DNA of 64,000 nucleotides, from contig NZ_FYEH01000003.1 in the NCBI RefSeq assembly GCF_900187945.1, forward strand, positions 284,721 to 348,720, in the 5' to 3' direction. Below, in pieces: positions 18,913-27,508 of this stretch (within the stretch, counting starts at the first letter, position 1; every line of letters begins with the position of its first letter). The notes under the pieces were generated by a model that saw nothing but the letters and a program-made list of their open reading frames with translations, was not told the origin of the DNA and made no database searches. Both the position numbers and the translations under genes were made by a program. The stretch is from Arboricoccus pini (GTDB taxonomy: Bacteria > Pseudomonadota > Alphaproteobacteria > Geminicoccales > Geminicoccaceae).

Positions 18913-20706
18913 ATGCTGTTCTTCGTGCTGGCCTATTTCGGCGGCGTCTTGACCATCCTTAGCCCCTGCATCCTACCCGTTCTGCCCTTCGTCTTCGCGC
19001 GATCGGATCGGCCGTTCGTCAGCAGCGGTCTGCCGATGCTGATCGGGATGGCATTGACCTTCGCCGCGGTGGCCACGCTGGCTGCGGTAGGAGGCGGCTG
19101 GGTGATACAGGCGAATGCGTATGGTCGTACACTCGCCCTAATCTTGTTGACGCTCTTTGGTGTCACTTTGATCTTCCCCGCTTTGTCAGAGTGGCTGACA
19201 CGGCCTCTTGTCGATTGGGGCTCGCGCCTGTCCCAATCGGGGGACAGGCATCGTGGCGCCTCGCCGCTATTGCCTTCGCTGGGACTTGGCCTTGCCACGG
19301 GCTTGCTCTGGGCCCCCTGTGCCGGGCCGATCCTGGGGCTGATCCTAACGGGCGCAGCCCTCCACGGTGCCAGCGTCGAGACCTCGCTCCTGCTGGCGAC
19401 CTATGCCGCTGGTGCAGCGACCTCGCTGGCCCTGGCCCTTGTCATCGGCGGCCGTGTCTTCAAGGCGATGAAACGAATGCTCGGCGCCGGCGAGTGGATA
19501 AGGCGGGGACTGGGTGCTGCCGTCATAGCCGCCGTGGTCGTCGTCGCCTTAGGCCTCGATACAAGCTTCCTCACTCAGGTCTCGCTGGCGAACACGACGT
19601 CGGTCGAACAGATGTTGCTCGACAGGATCCGCCCCCCTCTCCCGGCGCAGGCCTCGGCCCCAACGGTCGGCGACGGCAATACCGCCCGCACGAGCGACAC
19701 CGCGATGACGCAAGGTGCGTCGACAAAGCAACTCGACGACTTGCCGGTCATCGGCACTTCGCCAGCTCTGTCCGGTGCGGTCCAATGGTTGAACTCACCG
19801 CCCCTGACGACAGACGAACTAAAGGGCAAGGTTGTCCTGGTGGATTTCTGGACCTACTCGTGCATCAATTGCTTGAGGGAGCTGCCTTATGTCCGGGCTT
19901 GGGCCCAAAAGTATAAGAGCCAGGGCCTCGTCGTAATAGGCGTCCACGCGCCCGAGTTTGCCTTTGAACGAGACATCAACAATGTGAAGAAGGCAATTGA
20001 CGACCTCAAGATCAACTTTCCTGTAGCCGTCGACAACGATTATGCGATTTGGCGCGCCTTCGCCAACGAATATTGGCCAGCAGAGTATTTCATCGACGCT
20101 CAAGGCCGCATTCGACATCAGCAATTCGGTGAGGGTGACTATGATCGTTCCGAGCGAGTCATCCAGCAACTCATTGCCGAGACCGGCAAGGGCGATGTGC
20201 CGGCGGGAATTGTCCAGGTCAACGCTTCGGGCGCCGAAGCGGCCGCAGACATGGACGACGTCAAGTCGCCGGAAACTTATGTGGGCTACCGGCGCGCGGA
20301 AAATTTCGCCTCAGAGAACGATATGATCGCTGACGCGCCGCACGTCTATAAAACGGCCGATCTCCAGCTCAACGAGTGGGGCCTCGCCGGTAACTGGACC
20401 ATCAACGGCGAGTATGCTGCCCTCAATCAGGCGGGCGGTGATATCGTCTACAAATTCCATGCGCGCGACTTGCATCTAGTCCTTGGTCCGGCACCTGAAG
20501 GACGGCCTATCAGGTTTCAAATCACGATCGATGGGCAAAAGCCTGGCGCCGCCCACGGCGCCGATGTTGATGCCCAGGGTGAAGGCGTGGTGACCGACCA
20601 GCGGCTCTATCAACTGGTCCGTCAGAGCGGTCCCGTCAGGGATCACACATTTGAAATTCACTTCCTCGATGCCGGCGTGCAGGCCTATGCCTTCACGTTC
20701 GGCTGA
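18913..20706 (+). CDS. dipZ: DipZ-type thiol reductase: CcdA membrane domain fused to thioredoxin-like domain
   Basis: 597 residues. The first 235 are a CcdA/DsbD-like membrane domain with the paired transmembrane cysteines in LSPCILPV (Cys19) and WAPCAGPI. A TlpA-like thioredoxin domain follows (about 280–430), with redox motif Cys317-I-N-Cys320 in the WTYSCINCLRELPYV context that is diagnostic for DipZ. The last 165 residues form a beta-rich domain resembling a carbohydrate-binding fold, also usual in DipZ. It should carry electrons from cytoplasmic thioredoxin to periplasmic targets. It sits 20 bp behind msrB and is very probably in the same operon. Confidence 0.93.
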   Translation: MLFFVLAYFGGVLTILSPCILPVLPFVFARSDRPFVSSGLPMLIGMALTFAAVATLAAVGGGWVIQANAYGRTLALILLTLFGVTLIFPALSEWLTRPLVDWGSRLSQSGDRHRGASPLLPSLGLGLATGLLWAPCAGPILGLILTGAALHGASVETSLLLATYAAGAATSLALALVIGGRVFKAMKRMLGAGEWIRRGLGAAVIAAVVVVALGLDTSFLTQVSLANTTSVEQMLLDRIRPPLPAQASAPTVGDGNTARTSDTAMTQGASTKQLDDLPVIGTSPALSGAVQWLNSPPLTTDELKGKVVLVDFWTYSCINCLRELPYVRAWAQKYKSQGLVVIGVHAPEFAFERDINNVKKAIDDLKINFPVAVDNDYAIWRAFANEYWPAEYFIDAQGRIRHQQFGEGDYDRSERVIQQLIAETGKGDVPAGIVQVNASGAEAAADMDDVKSPETYVGYRRAENFASENDMIADAPHVYKTADLQLNEWGLAGNWTINGEYAALNQAGGDIVYKFHARDLHLVLGPAPEGRPIRFQITIDGQKPGAAHGADVDAQGEGVVTDQRLYQLVRQSGPVRDHTFEIHFLDAGVQAYAFTFG

Positions 20707-20719
20707 TGAGCTTCAGCTT

Positions 20720-20749
20720 GCGGATCCCGTCGGCCAAATCGCGATCCGC
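20720..20749. terminator. Hairpin between convergent dipZ and M24 peptidase genes
   Basis: Inverted repeat GCGGATC/GATCCGC with 7 bp arms and a 16 bp loop, filling most of the 43 bp gap between two convergent stop codons. There is no T-run, so termination is inferred from position. Confidence 0.45.
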
Positions 20750-21454
20750 TCAGCCGATCGTCAAAAGCTCTTCATAAAACCCGCCGATCGACCGGGTTCG
20801 GTCGACAAGATGGATCTCGAGGATCCAATGGCGGGTCTGCCCTTGAGCATCGACACTGACGATGGGCTGGTCATTGCCGGGTGCGATAAAGAATGTGATG
20901 CGGTCATTGGGAATGTATTCGTGGGGGAATTCTCCCACCAGATGCCCGGCAATGCTGCCGCCGAACTCCCAGCCAGCCTTCGCGGCAAAGGCGCAGGCTG
21001 TTTGATACAGTCCTTCGCCGGTGATGTCTTGGTTGGCCAGGAAATGCTCTTTCACGGCCCGAAAGACGGGCTCCAGATTGTCGCGGAGGCGAAGCTTGAT
21101 CGGGTCGTCGCCCAGGACGTAGGTGCGCCCGAAATCCGCCTCCCATTCTTCGAACACCGGTCCCAGATCGACAAACAGGATATCATCGGCGGCAATGAGC
21201 AAGTCGGCCGGGTCGTCTTTGTAAGGTCGGAGCGTGTTTTCGCCGGCCCGAACGATGCGCTTGTGCCAGTGGGTGACGACGCCGAACTGTTTGTGCGCCA
21301 GCTTGTGGATCTCCTCACTGAGTTGGCTCTCGGTGACACCCGGGCGGATCAACGTCCGCTCGATTTCCTCGAAGAGACGGGCAGCCTTGGCCTGTGCGTC
21401 CAGCAGCGCGGCGACGCGATGGTCTTCTACCCTGGTACCGCTAATCGACGTCAT
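20750..21454 (-). CDS. M24 family metallopeptidase (short, catalytic domain only)
   Basis: 234 residues from the ATG at 21454, which has an AAGGA ribosome site 8 bp away; the open frame extends 38 codons further upstream, but that part has no family resemblance. Only the pita-bread catalytic domain is present. The five metal ligands can be placed: Asp in FVDLGPV, Asp in EADFGRTY, His in AGHLVGEFPHE, Glu in ILEIHL and Glu in GGFYEELL. It belongs with Xaa-Pro aminopeptidase-like proteins lacking the N-terminal domain; the actual substrate is unknown. Convergent with dipZ. Confidence 0.85.
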   Translation of the reverse strand: MTSISGTRVEDHRVAALLDAQAKAARLFEEIERTLIRPGVTESQLSEEIHKLAHKQFGVVTHWHKRIVRAGENTLRPYKDDPADLLIAADDILFVDLGPVFEEWEADFGRTYVLGDDPIKLRLRDNLEPVFRAVKEHFLANQDITGEGLYQTACAFAAKAGWEFGGSIAGHLVGEFPHEYIPNDRITFFIAPGNDQPIVSVDAQGQTRHWILEIHLVDRTRSIGGFYEELLTIG

Positions 21455-21766
21455 GGATTGTCCTTGAAAAGCACCTGCCGCTAGCCGGCACGGGATACTA
21501 TACCGGCCAAGCATACCCACAAAGCTCGTCTGAACACCCAGCCGCAGATCAGTCGAGCACTGCACCAAGCGCTCGACTTCGGGCGCAAGTCGGATCAGTC
21601 CGCGCAGGTCGAAATGGGATTCACTGATCCCAGCGGCCCTGGCGAAAGGCCGATATTCGAGAGAACCGCGAGAGGGAAGCGCACCGCGCTGGATAAGACG
21701 CCGGCAATCGTCGTTCTTGCCCGGTGCCGGTCCGAGGCAACGAACGTCGGACTGTCCACTGTAGAG
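21455..21766. other. 312 bp between M24 peptidase and tRNA-Glu, no gene seen
   Basis: No recognisable frame. It holds the promoter of the M24 peptidase gene, which reads away from the tRNA. Confidence 0.5.
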
Positions 21767-21842
21767 TGGTACCCCTAACGGGAATCGAACCCGTGTTTCG
21801 GCCTTGAGAGGGCCGCGTCCTAGACCGCTAGACGATAGGGGC
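21767..21842 (-). tRNA. tRNA-Glu, anticodon CUC
   Basis: On the minus strand the sequence folds as a full cloverleaf. The acceptor stem is GCCCCTA paired with TAGGGGT, the anticodon loop is CTCTCAA flanked by GGCC/GGCC, and the T-arm ACGGGTTCGATTCCCGT is standard. The anticodon CUC reads GAG. The discriminator base is A and the 3' CCA is encoded (21767–21769). Confidence 0.97.
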
Positions 21843-21884
21843 GCCGACGGTGCGCGGCTCTGATAGCCGCATCGGTGGCGGAGA

Positions 21885-23204
21885 TCAAGCGTTCAACTTG
21901 GCCTTTGCCTGGCCGCGCAGGAAGAGCGCGGCCAGTTCGACCTCGGGAGCAAAAAGGAACTGGTCCACCGGTCGCAAGGCCACGAGTTCGAATCCCGCGG
22001 CCTGCAAGTGCTGCGCGTCGCGCGCGAAACTCCCAGGGTGGCAGGAGACATAGACGATCCGATCCAGCGAGGCTTTTGCTAGGCGCTCGACCTGCCTTGC
22101 CGCGCCTGACCGGGGTGGATCGAGGACGGCCGCGTCGAAGGGGGCCAACTCGGCTGCCTCGAGAGGGTCCGCCTCGAGATCGCGACAGCGGGCCTGCAGG
22201 CGGGGATAGGCGGCAATCGCCCTGGCACAGGCAGCGCTGGCGTCGGCATCGCCCTCGACCAGATCCAGCCGCTCGCAGCGCGTCGCGATCGGCAGGGTCA
22301 ACGTGCCCAGTCCGGCATAGAGGTCGACGACCCGCGTTCGATCGGGTAGCCAGTCGGCGACGGCGGCTTGCAGCGCTGCCTCGCCAGCTTCGGTTGCCTG
22401 GAGGAAGCTCGCGAGCGGCAGTGTCACCAAAGTCGTCCCGAAGCGCAGGACGGGTGGCCGCCGGGTGACGATCGCTTCCGCAGCACCTCGTTCGGAGGCC
22501 ACTGTCAGGCGGGCGAGATCCCAGGTATCGGCAAATGCCGCCAACCGCTCGCGCTGCTCAAGACTTCGAGCCTCGACGCCGCCCAATCGCACATCAAGGC
22601 CGGTGTGAGTCGCAGTTACGACAACCTCACCCTCCCGGATCTCGCCGCCGAGCGAGGTCAGCAGGCCGGTTAGCGGCGGCAACAGATCCTGGATGACTGG
22701 AAGGGAGATCGGGCAGGTCGCGATCGGGACAATATCGTGCGAGCGTAGGGCCCTGTAGCCGAGGAGGAGCCTGCCGCCGCGCCGCGCATAGGCAAGGCGA
22801 ACGCGCCGGCGACTGGCTTGTGGCGAGCGGGCCAGAAGGGCTGGCACGGAATGATCGATGCGCGCCTGACGAAGGGGCTCGATCACGCGCTGGCGCTTGA
22901 ATTCGTCGTAGAGCGGATCTGGGAGATGCTGGAGGAGACAACCGCCGCAGCGCGTGAAATGCGGACAGGATGGTTCAGCGCGAGCGACTGGCTCGCCCAG
23001 TCGCTCCAGTGGCCGCCCGCGCCACGCGCCGCCTTCCTGCAGGACGACGCGCCAGGTCTCGCCCGGCAGGGTGAAGGGCACAAAAACCGGCCGGCCTTCC
23101 AGATGCGCGATGCCGTCGCCACCTGTGCCCAGGCGCTCGATCGTGAGCGTTGCCTCCCGCGTCGCCGCGGCGGCCCGGCCGCGCTTGCCGCGGCCGCCCT
23201 TCAA
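21885..23204 (-). CDS. TrmA/RumA-family RNA (uracil-5-)-methyltransferase with TRAM domain
   Basis: 439 residues. An N-terminal TRAM domain (about 15–65) binds RNA. Cys80, Cys86, Cys89 (CPHFTRCGGC) and Cys164 are the four ligands of the iron–sulfur cluster found in RlmD/RlmC-type enzymes. The SAM-binding motif VVDLYAGLGTLTLP, the DPPRSG loop and the catalytic nucleophile Cys388 in YVSCHPGSF are in place. The enzyme forms 5-methyluridine, most likely in 23S rRNA. It overlaps the small membrane protein gene upstream by 4 bp and lies 43 bp before the tRNA-Glu gene on the same strand. Confidence 0.93.
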   Translation of the reverse strand: MKGGRGKRGRAAAATREATLTIERLGTGGDGIAHLEGRPVFVPFTLPGETWRVVLQEGGAWRGRPLERLGEPVARAEPSCPHFTRCGGCLLQHLPDPLYDEFKRQRVIEPLRQARIDHSVPALLARSPQASRRRVRLAYARRGGRLLLGYRALRSHDIVPIATCPISLPVIQDLLPPLTGLLTSLGGEIREGEVVVTATHTGLDVRLGGVEARSLEQRERLAAFADTWDLARLTVASERGAAEAIVTRRPPVLRFGTTLVTLPLASFLQATEAGEAALQAAVADWLPDRTRVVDLYAGLGTLTLPIATRCERLDLVEGDADASAACARAIAAYPRLQARCRDLEADPLEAAELAPFDAAVLDPPRSGAARQVERLAKASLDRIVYVSCHPGSFARDAQHLQAAGFELVALRPVDQFLFAPEVELAALFLRGQAKAKLNA

Positions 23205-23614
23205 GGCGATTGGCGGAGCGGCGTGGCGAGTTGTCCCATCGAGCCGTCCTCTTGCTGCATACGGATCAGGCTGTAACGACGCCCGGTTGCAGGGTCGATC
23301 AGCGAGAGATAATCATCGCCGTCCGGCGTCCGCAGAAGGAGCAGGGCGCGATTGCCCTGCATGCGCATGTCGATCACGACGGCACCTTTCGGCACCGGCA
23401 TCGCAGCGTGGACCTCGGTGTCGGATGACCCTGCTGGCGCCGGTTCCGAGGCACCCGCCACGGGTTGCGTGGTCTCGACGGCGGCCGTCGTGGTGGTGAC
23501 CGAAGGGTCACCGCCGCGATTGAACAGCTTCCAGACCAACGCGCCCGTCCCCAGCACCAGGCAAAGGCCGGCTACGACGATGAAAACCTTAATGAGACCC
23601 AAAAAACGGTCCAA
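23201..23614 (-). CDS. Small single-pass membrane protein of unknown function
   Basis: 137 residues if it starts at the TTG at 23614, which has an AAAGGA ribosome site 8 bp upstream. The frame is open for another 66 codons, but these run antisense through rluD, and no ATG fits the start of the hydrophobic segment. One membrane helix (about residues 8–30, LIKVFIVVAGLCLVLGTGAL) is followed by a Ser/Thr/Pro-rich linker and a compact domain ending in DGDDYLSLIDPATGRRYSLI. The protein seems anchored with its C-terminus in the periplasm. Its stop overlaps the methyltransferase start by 4 bp; rluD starts 15 bp away on the other strand. Confidence 0.7.
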   Translation of the reverse strand: MDRFLGLIKVFIVVAGLCLVLGTGALVWKLFNRGGDPSVTTTTAAVETTQPVAGASEPAPAGSSDTEVHAAMPVPKGAVVIDMRMQGNRALLLLRTPDGDDYLSLIDPATGRRYSLIRMQQEDGSMGQLATPLRQSP

Positions 23615-23629
23615 GGAGTGGATCCTTTG

Positions 23630-24598
23630 ATGTTGCCGAACGCCGCCTTTGACGGCGACGAGAGCTTTGTCGTAGCAGCCGATGATGCGGACACACGCCT
23701 GGACGTCTGCCTTGCCCGTCGCGTGGCTGGCCATTCCCGGTCCCGCCTGCAGGCTCTGGTTCGCGAAGGCCACGTGCGCGTCTCGGGCCGCGTGATAACC
23801 GAGCCGTCCCACAGGGTCAAACAGGACGACACGATCGAGGTCAGCATGCCGCCGCCGGTCGACGCGACCCCGCTACCGGAGGCAATCCCGCTCGACATCC
23901 TCTTCGAGGACGAGCACCTGATCGTCCTGGTCAAGCCCGCCGGCATCGTCATGCACCCGGCCCCCGGACATGCGAGCGGCACGATGGTGAATGCGCTCCT
24001 GGCCCATTGCGGCGCCAGCCTGTCGGGCATCGGCGGCGTTAAGCGGCCGGGCATCGTCCATCGCCTCGACCGGGACGTGAGCGGGGTCATCGTTGTCGCC
24101 AAGCATGACCGGGCCCATGTCGCCCTGTCCGCCCAATTCACCGTCCATTCGATCGATCGCTATTACGAGGCCATCATCTGGGGCGTCCCGGCGCTAGCCG
24201 CCGATCGCATTGACCGGCCGATCGGTCGTGATCCACGGGACAGGCTGAAGATGACCATCACGGGCAATGGCAAGCGGGCGGTGACCGATTACCGCCTGAT
24301 AGAGGCAGCCGGCGTCGCAGCCAGCCGCGTGGAGCTCAAGCTCATGACCGGCCGCACACACCAGATCCGCGTCCATCTGACCAGCCTTGGCCATCCGATT
24401 CTGGGTGATCGCGTCTATACCGGTCGCCATCGGCCGCTTCCGCCCGGCCCGGCGCGAGAAAAGATCGCCTCGCTGGACCGGCTGGCACTTCATGCCCGCG
24501 ATCTCGGCTTCGTGCATCCAGTAAGCGGCCAGTACCTGCATTTCCGCCGCGACCCGCCGCCGCTCTTCGCAGAAATGATGACAGCGCTGCGCACCTAG
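23630..24598 (+). CDS. rluD: RluD-family 23S rRNA pseudouridine synthase
   Basis: 322 residues from the ATG at 23630 (AAGGAG ribosome site). An S4 RNA-binding domain (about 20–75) precedes the RluA-type catalytic domain. The catalytic Asp147 lies in the invariant HRLDRDVSG motif, and the KLMTGRTHQIRVH and GHPILGD motifs follow. RluD modifies helix 69 of 23S rRNA. Length fits (about 320). It is divergent from the small membrane protein gene with only 15 bp between starts, so the two ribosome sites overlap the opposite gene's leader. Confidence 0.93.
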   Translation: MLPNAAFDGDESFVVAADDADTRLDVCLARRVAGHSRSRLQALVREGHVRVSGRVITEPSHRVKQDDTIEVSMPPPVDATPLPEAIPLDILFEDEHLIVLVKPAGIVMHPAPGHASGTMVNALLAHCGASLSGIGGVKRPGIVHRLDRDVSGVIVVAKHDRAHVALSAQFTVHSIDRYYEAIIWGVPALAADRIDRPIGRDPRDRLKMTITGNGKRAVTDYRLIEAAGVAASRVELKLMTGRTHQIRVHLTSLGHPILGDRVYTGRHRPLPPGPAREKIASLDRLALHARDLGFVHPVSGQYLHFRRDPPPLFAEMMTALRT

Positions 24599-24644
24599 GC
24601 GAACGCCGGGTTTTCGCGTAAGTATCTCTCTGGAGCTTGCTGTA

Positions 24645-24671
24645 TCGACCCGGGGTTGCTTTCAGGGTCGA
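24645..24671. promoter_or_regulatory. Inverted repeat in the rpoH leader
   Basis: Perfect 7 bp arms TCGACCC/GGGTCGA with a 13 bp loop, 47 bp after the rluD stop and 59 bp before the rpoH start. No T-run follows, so a leader hairpin or operator is as likely as a terminator. Confidence 0.4.
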
Positions 24672-24729
24672 CCAAATATCCAAAACGTCCCTGGTTCAAC
24701 CATACTGGCAGAAGTCCAAAAAGGGGGAC

Positions 24730-25632
24730 ATGGCTGGTCTTCCAATCATACCGGCTGAGGGCAGCGGGCTTTCCCGCTATCTCGACGAGATTCGCCGCTT
24801 TCCCATGCTGGAGGCGGAACAGGAATACATGCTTGCCAAAAGTTGGCGTGAGCATGCGGACGTCGATGCCGCCCATCAGCTCGTAACCTCGCATCTGCGG
24901 CTCGTAGCCAAGATCGCCATGGGCTATCGTGGCTATGGACTTCCCATGAACGAGATCATCTCGGAAGGGAATGTTGGCCTGATGCAGGCGGTCAAGCGTT
25001 TCGATCCCGAGCGCGGCTTCCGACTCGCGACCTATGCCATGTGGTGGATCCGCGCCGCCATTCAGGAATATATACTGCATTCCTGGTCGCTCGTGAAAAT
25101 GGGCACGACGGCCGCGCAGAAGAAATTGTTCTTCAATCTGCGCCGGCTCAAAAGCCAGATGCAGCAGATCGAGGAGGGCGATCTTTCGCCCGACGTCGTT
25201 CGCGAGATCGCCACGACGCTCGAAGTAACCGAGCAGGACGTCATCGACATGAACCGGCGCCTTGAGGGGCCGGATCACTCCTTGAATGCCATGCTGCGGT
25301 CGGATAGCGAGACCGAATGGCAGGACTGGCTGGTTGACGACAGTTCCAGCCAGGAACAGGTGCTGGCCGAGGAAGACGAGCTCTCGCATCGGCGCGGCAT
25401 GCTGGACGAGGCGATGAAAGCGCTGAACGAGCGCGAACGCCATATTTTGACGGAACGGCGGCTGAAGGACGAGCCCACCACGCTCGAGGACCTGTCCTCG
25501 CAATATGGCATCAGCCGTGAACGCGTTCGGCAGATCGAGGTCCGCGCCTTCGAGAAACTGCAGAAATCCATGGCCAGCATGGAGGCGCGCGGACGGGCCG
25601 AGGCGGAGGCGCGCGCCCTCCCCTCTTCGTGA
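24730..25632 (+). CDS. rpoH: RNA polymerase sigma factor RpoH (sigma-32)
   Basis: 300 residues from the ATG at 24730 with an AAGGGGG ribosome site. Region 2 shows LRLVAKIAMGYRGYGLP and the -10 binding RLATYAMWWIRAAIQEYI. The RpoH box is present at residues 130–139 (QKKLFFNLRR), which distinguishes sigma-32 from RpoD. Region 4 ends with YGISRERVRQIEVRAFEKL. It directs heat-shock transcription. A 7 bp inverted repeat sits in its 5' leader. Confidence 0.97.
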   Translation: MAGLPIIPAEGSGLSRYLDEIRRFPMLEAEQEYMLAKSWREHADVDAAHQLVTSHLRLVAKIAMGYRGYGLPMNEIISEGNVGLMQAVKRFDPERGFRLATYAMWWIRAAIQEYILHSWSLVKMGTTAAQKKLFFNLRRLKSQMQQIEEGDLSPDVVREIATTLEVTEQDVIDMNRRLEGPDHSLNAMLRSDSETEWQDWLVDDSSSQEQVLAEEDELSHRRGMLDEAMKALNERERHILTERRLKDEPTTLEDLSSQYGISRERVRQIEVRAFEKLQKSMASMEARGRAEAEARALPSS

Positions 25633-25872
25633 CAAGGATGGTCATCCGAGGCATCTTCGAACGGTTGGAATCGCATGTTGCGGCACAGTGTATCGGCTGA
25701 CAGTCACGCCCCGACAGGACACATTTGCGACAGGCGATCCAATTTTTTACGTACCATGGTACCAAATAGCCAAACCGAGCTGGAATACAGGGCTCGGAGC
25801 ATAATAAATACTAGGCGACCACGGCGCTCGTTCGGGCGATATCGACCATAATGACATAGGGATGGCAGCACG

Positions 25873-26190
25873 ATGCAGGCGCGCCGCAACCTCATCACCA
25901 TCGTGCGTTCGCCATCGAGGGGCCTCGCCCGGCAGCAGTCGGCCGAAGCGGTGACGCTCGTTGAGCCCCAGGACGTGCTGAAGCCACGACCTGACCGAAG
26001 CGCTGCGGAGCGCGTGAGCGGCCTGGTCGGCTCCGCTGACACGGCAGTCCGCTCCTGGCTCTCCGATCCGCGTCGCTATGCTCCTGAGCGGTCGGTTCAC
26101 CCGGTCTTGCGCCGCCTGGCCATAGCTCTCGCCGGCGTCCTGGCGGCGATTGGCAGTGTCCTGACGCTGATTGCCGTCGGCACCAACTAG
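25873..26190 (+). CDS. Possible small membrane protein
   Basis: 105 residues. The N-terminal two-thirds are basic and polar; a single hydrophobic segment (about 82–103, LAIALAGVLAAIGSVLTLIAV) ends the protein. An AGGGATGG sequence lies upstream of the ATG. No family is recognised, and the opposite strand has a similarly long open frame, so coding status is uncertain. Confidence 0.35.
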   Translation: MQARRNLITIVRSPSRGLARQQSAEAVTLVEPQDVLKPRPDRSAAERVSGLVGSADTAVRSWLSDPRRYAPERSVHPVLRRLAIALAGVLAAIGSVLTLIAVGTN

Positions 26191-26863
26191 AACGATGCCG
26201 CCAACCGGCACCCTTGCCCTCCCGGCATCTTGACGGGCACGCCTTCGGGGCAGCCGGTGGCCGGCGTCAACGCTCGGACCGATCCACCATGCTGAGTAGC
26301 GAGGCTAGCTCGGCAAAAGAGGAAGGTATGCCGGGCGAAGTCCTCAGCCGGGCTCGCCGATCGCCAGGTGGAGCTCCAGGATCGGCGTCCCTCTCGCCCC
26401 CCCGAGAAGACCGCATTGCGGCGACCGCATGCGCTCGGTTTCGGCGGGCCGGAATTCCAATGGCCAGAACGCCGCGCAACGCATTGGTTCTGCATCAAGG
26501 CATTCCCCCTCATGGGCTTGCCCGGGAAGGGCCGGCGAAAATCCGGCCGGCGACCGACGCAATCGTGGTCTAGAGTTTCGCGGGCTGCTCGACCCTGCGG
26601 GTTTTGCCCTTCGATCGGCTTTGCGCAACCTTTTTTGCCGGGCGGGAAAATACGAACAAGCAAAGCAGATTGGACCTCGGGCGAGCGCTGACGTCGACGA
26701 CCTGATCATCGGCGCAGTCTGGGCCGCTAGCCGCCCCCGCCTCTCTCCGCCCTTCTGATCAAGGCTTCCTCGCGCGTCATCGAAACGCCGCTCACGCGCC
26801 AAGAGGCGGAAAACTCCGCAATGCTGGACACGTGGCTAGAGATGATGAAGAGCTGCCCTCGGA
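26191..26863. other. About 670 bp without a credible gene
   Basis: Several overlapping frames on both strands (up to 152 codons) but none with domain resemblance, signal sequence or convincing ribosome site. It separates the rpoH region from the otn catabolic genes. Confidence 0.45.
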
Positions 26864-27508
26864 TCAGCTTGGGAAGGCGGCGTCGATCTCTGCGATGGCG
26901 GCCGCATTCAAGGGCCGGGTCTTGCGCTCGCCCAGGATGAAGAAGAGCTTGGCAGTCTCCTCCAGTTCCTCATAGGCAAAGACCGCCTGGTCGAGCGATT
27001 CGGCGGACACGATGGGGCCGTGATTGGCAAGGAGCATCGAGCGATGATCCTGCGCGCGAAGGCCCACCGCCGCTGCCAACGCCTTGTCGCCCGGCCGGTA
27101 ATAGTCCACGAGCGGCAGCTTGCCGACGCGCATCACGTGATAGGCGGTAAGCGGCGGAAGGACATTTTCAGGACTGGCGTGACAAAGACAGGAGACGGCC
27201 ACCGCATAGGTCGAGTGAAGGTGGACGATCGCCCCGGCCTTCGGCCGTTTCTCGTACATGGCCAGATGAAAGAAGGATTCCTTCGAGGGCGGGTCGCCGT
27301 CGAGCAGTTCGCCTGCCGCCGAGACCTTCGAGATCTGCTCGGGCTTGAGGAAGCCCAGACAGCTATTGGTCGGCGTGACGAGGAAGGTGCCATCGCGCAG
27401 GCGCATGGAGAGATTACCGGCACTGCCATGCGCAAGTTGGCGCTGGTAGAGAATCGACCCCCACCGGCAGATATCGTCGCGAAGCCGTGCCTCCTCGCTC
27501 ATTGTCAT
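26864..27508 (-). CDS. otnC: 3-oxo-tetronate 4-phosphate decarboxylase-type class II aldolase
   Basis: 214 residues from the ATG at 27508, which has a GGGAGGGG ribosome site; a longer open frame upstream is antisense-like noise inside otnK. The class II aldolase metal site is visible: Glu77 (PSKES), His96 and His98 (HLHSTYAV) and His163 (NHGP). The OtnC family removes CO2 from 3-oxo-tetronate 4-phosphate to give dihydroxyacetone phosphate. Its ATG overlaps the otnK stop by 4 bp, so the two steps are coupled in translation, as expected for consecutive enzymes. Confidence 0.88.
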   Translation of the reverse strand: MTMSEEARLRDDICRWGSILYQRQLAHGSAGNLSMRLRDGTFLVTPTNSCLGFLKPEQISKVSAAGELLDGDPPSKESFFHLAMYEKRPKAGAIVHLHSTYAVAVSCLCHASPENVLPPLTAYHVMRVGKLPLVDYYRPGDKALAAAVGLRAQDHRSMLLANHGPIVSAESLDQAVFAYEELEETAKLFFILGERKTRPLNAAAIAEIDAAFPS

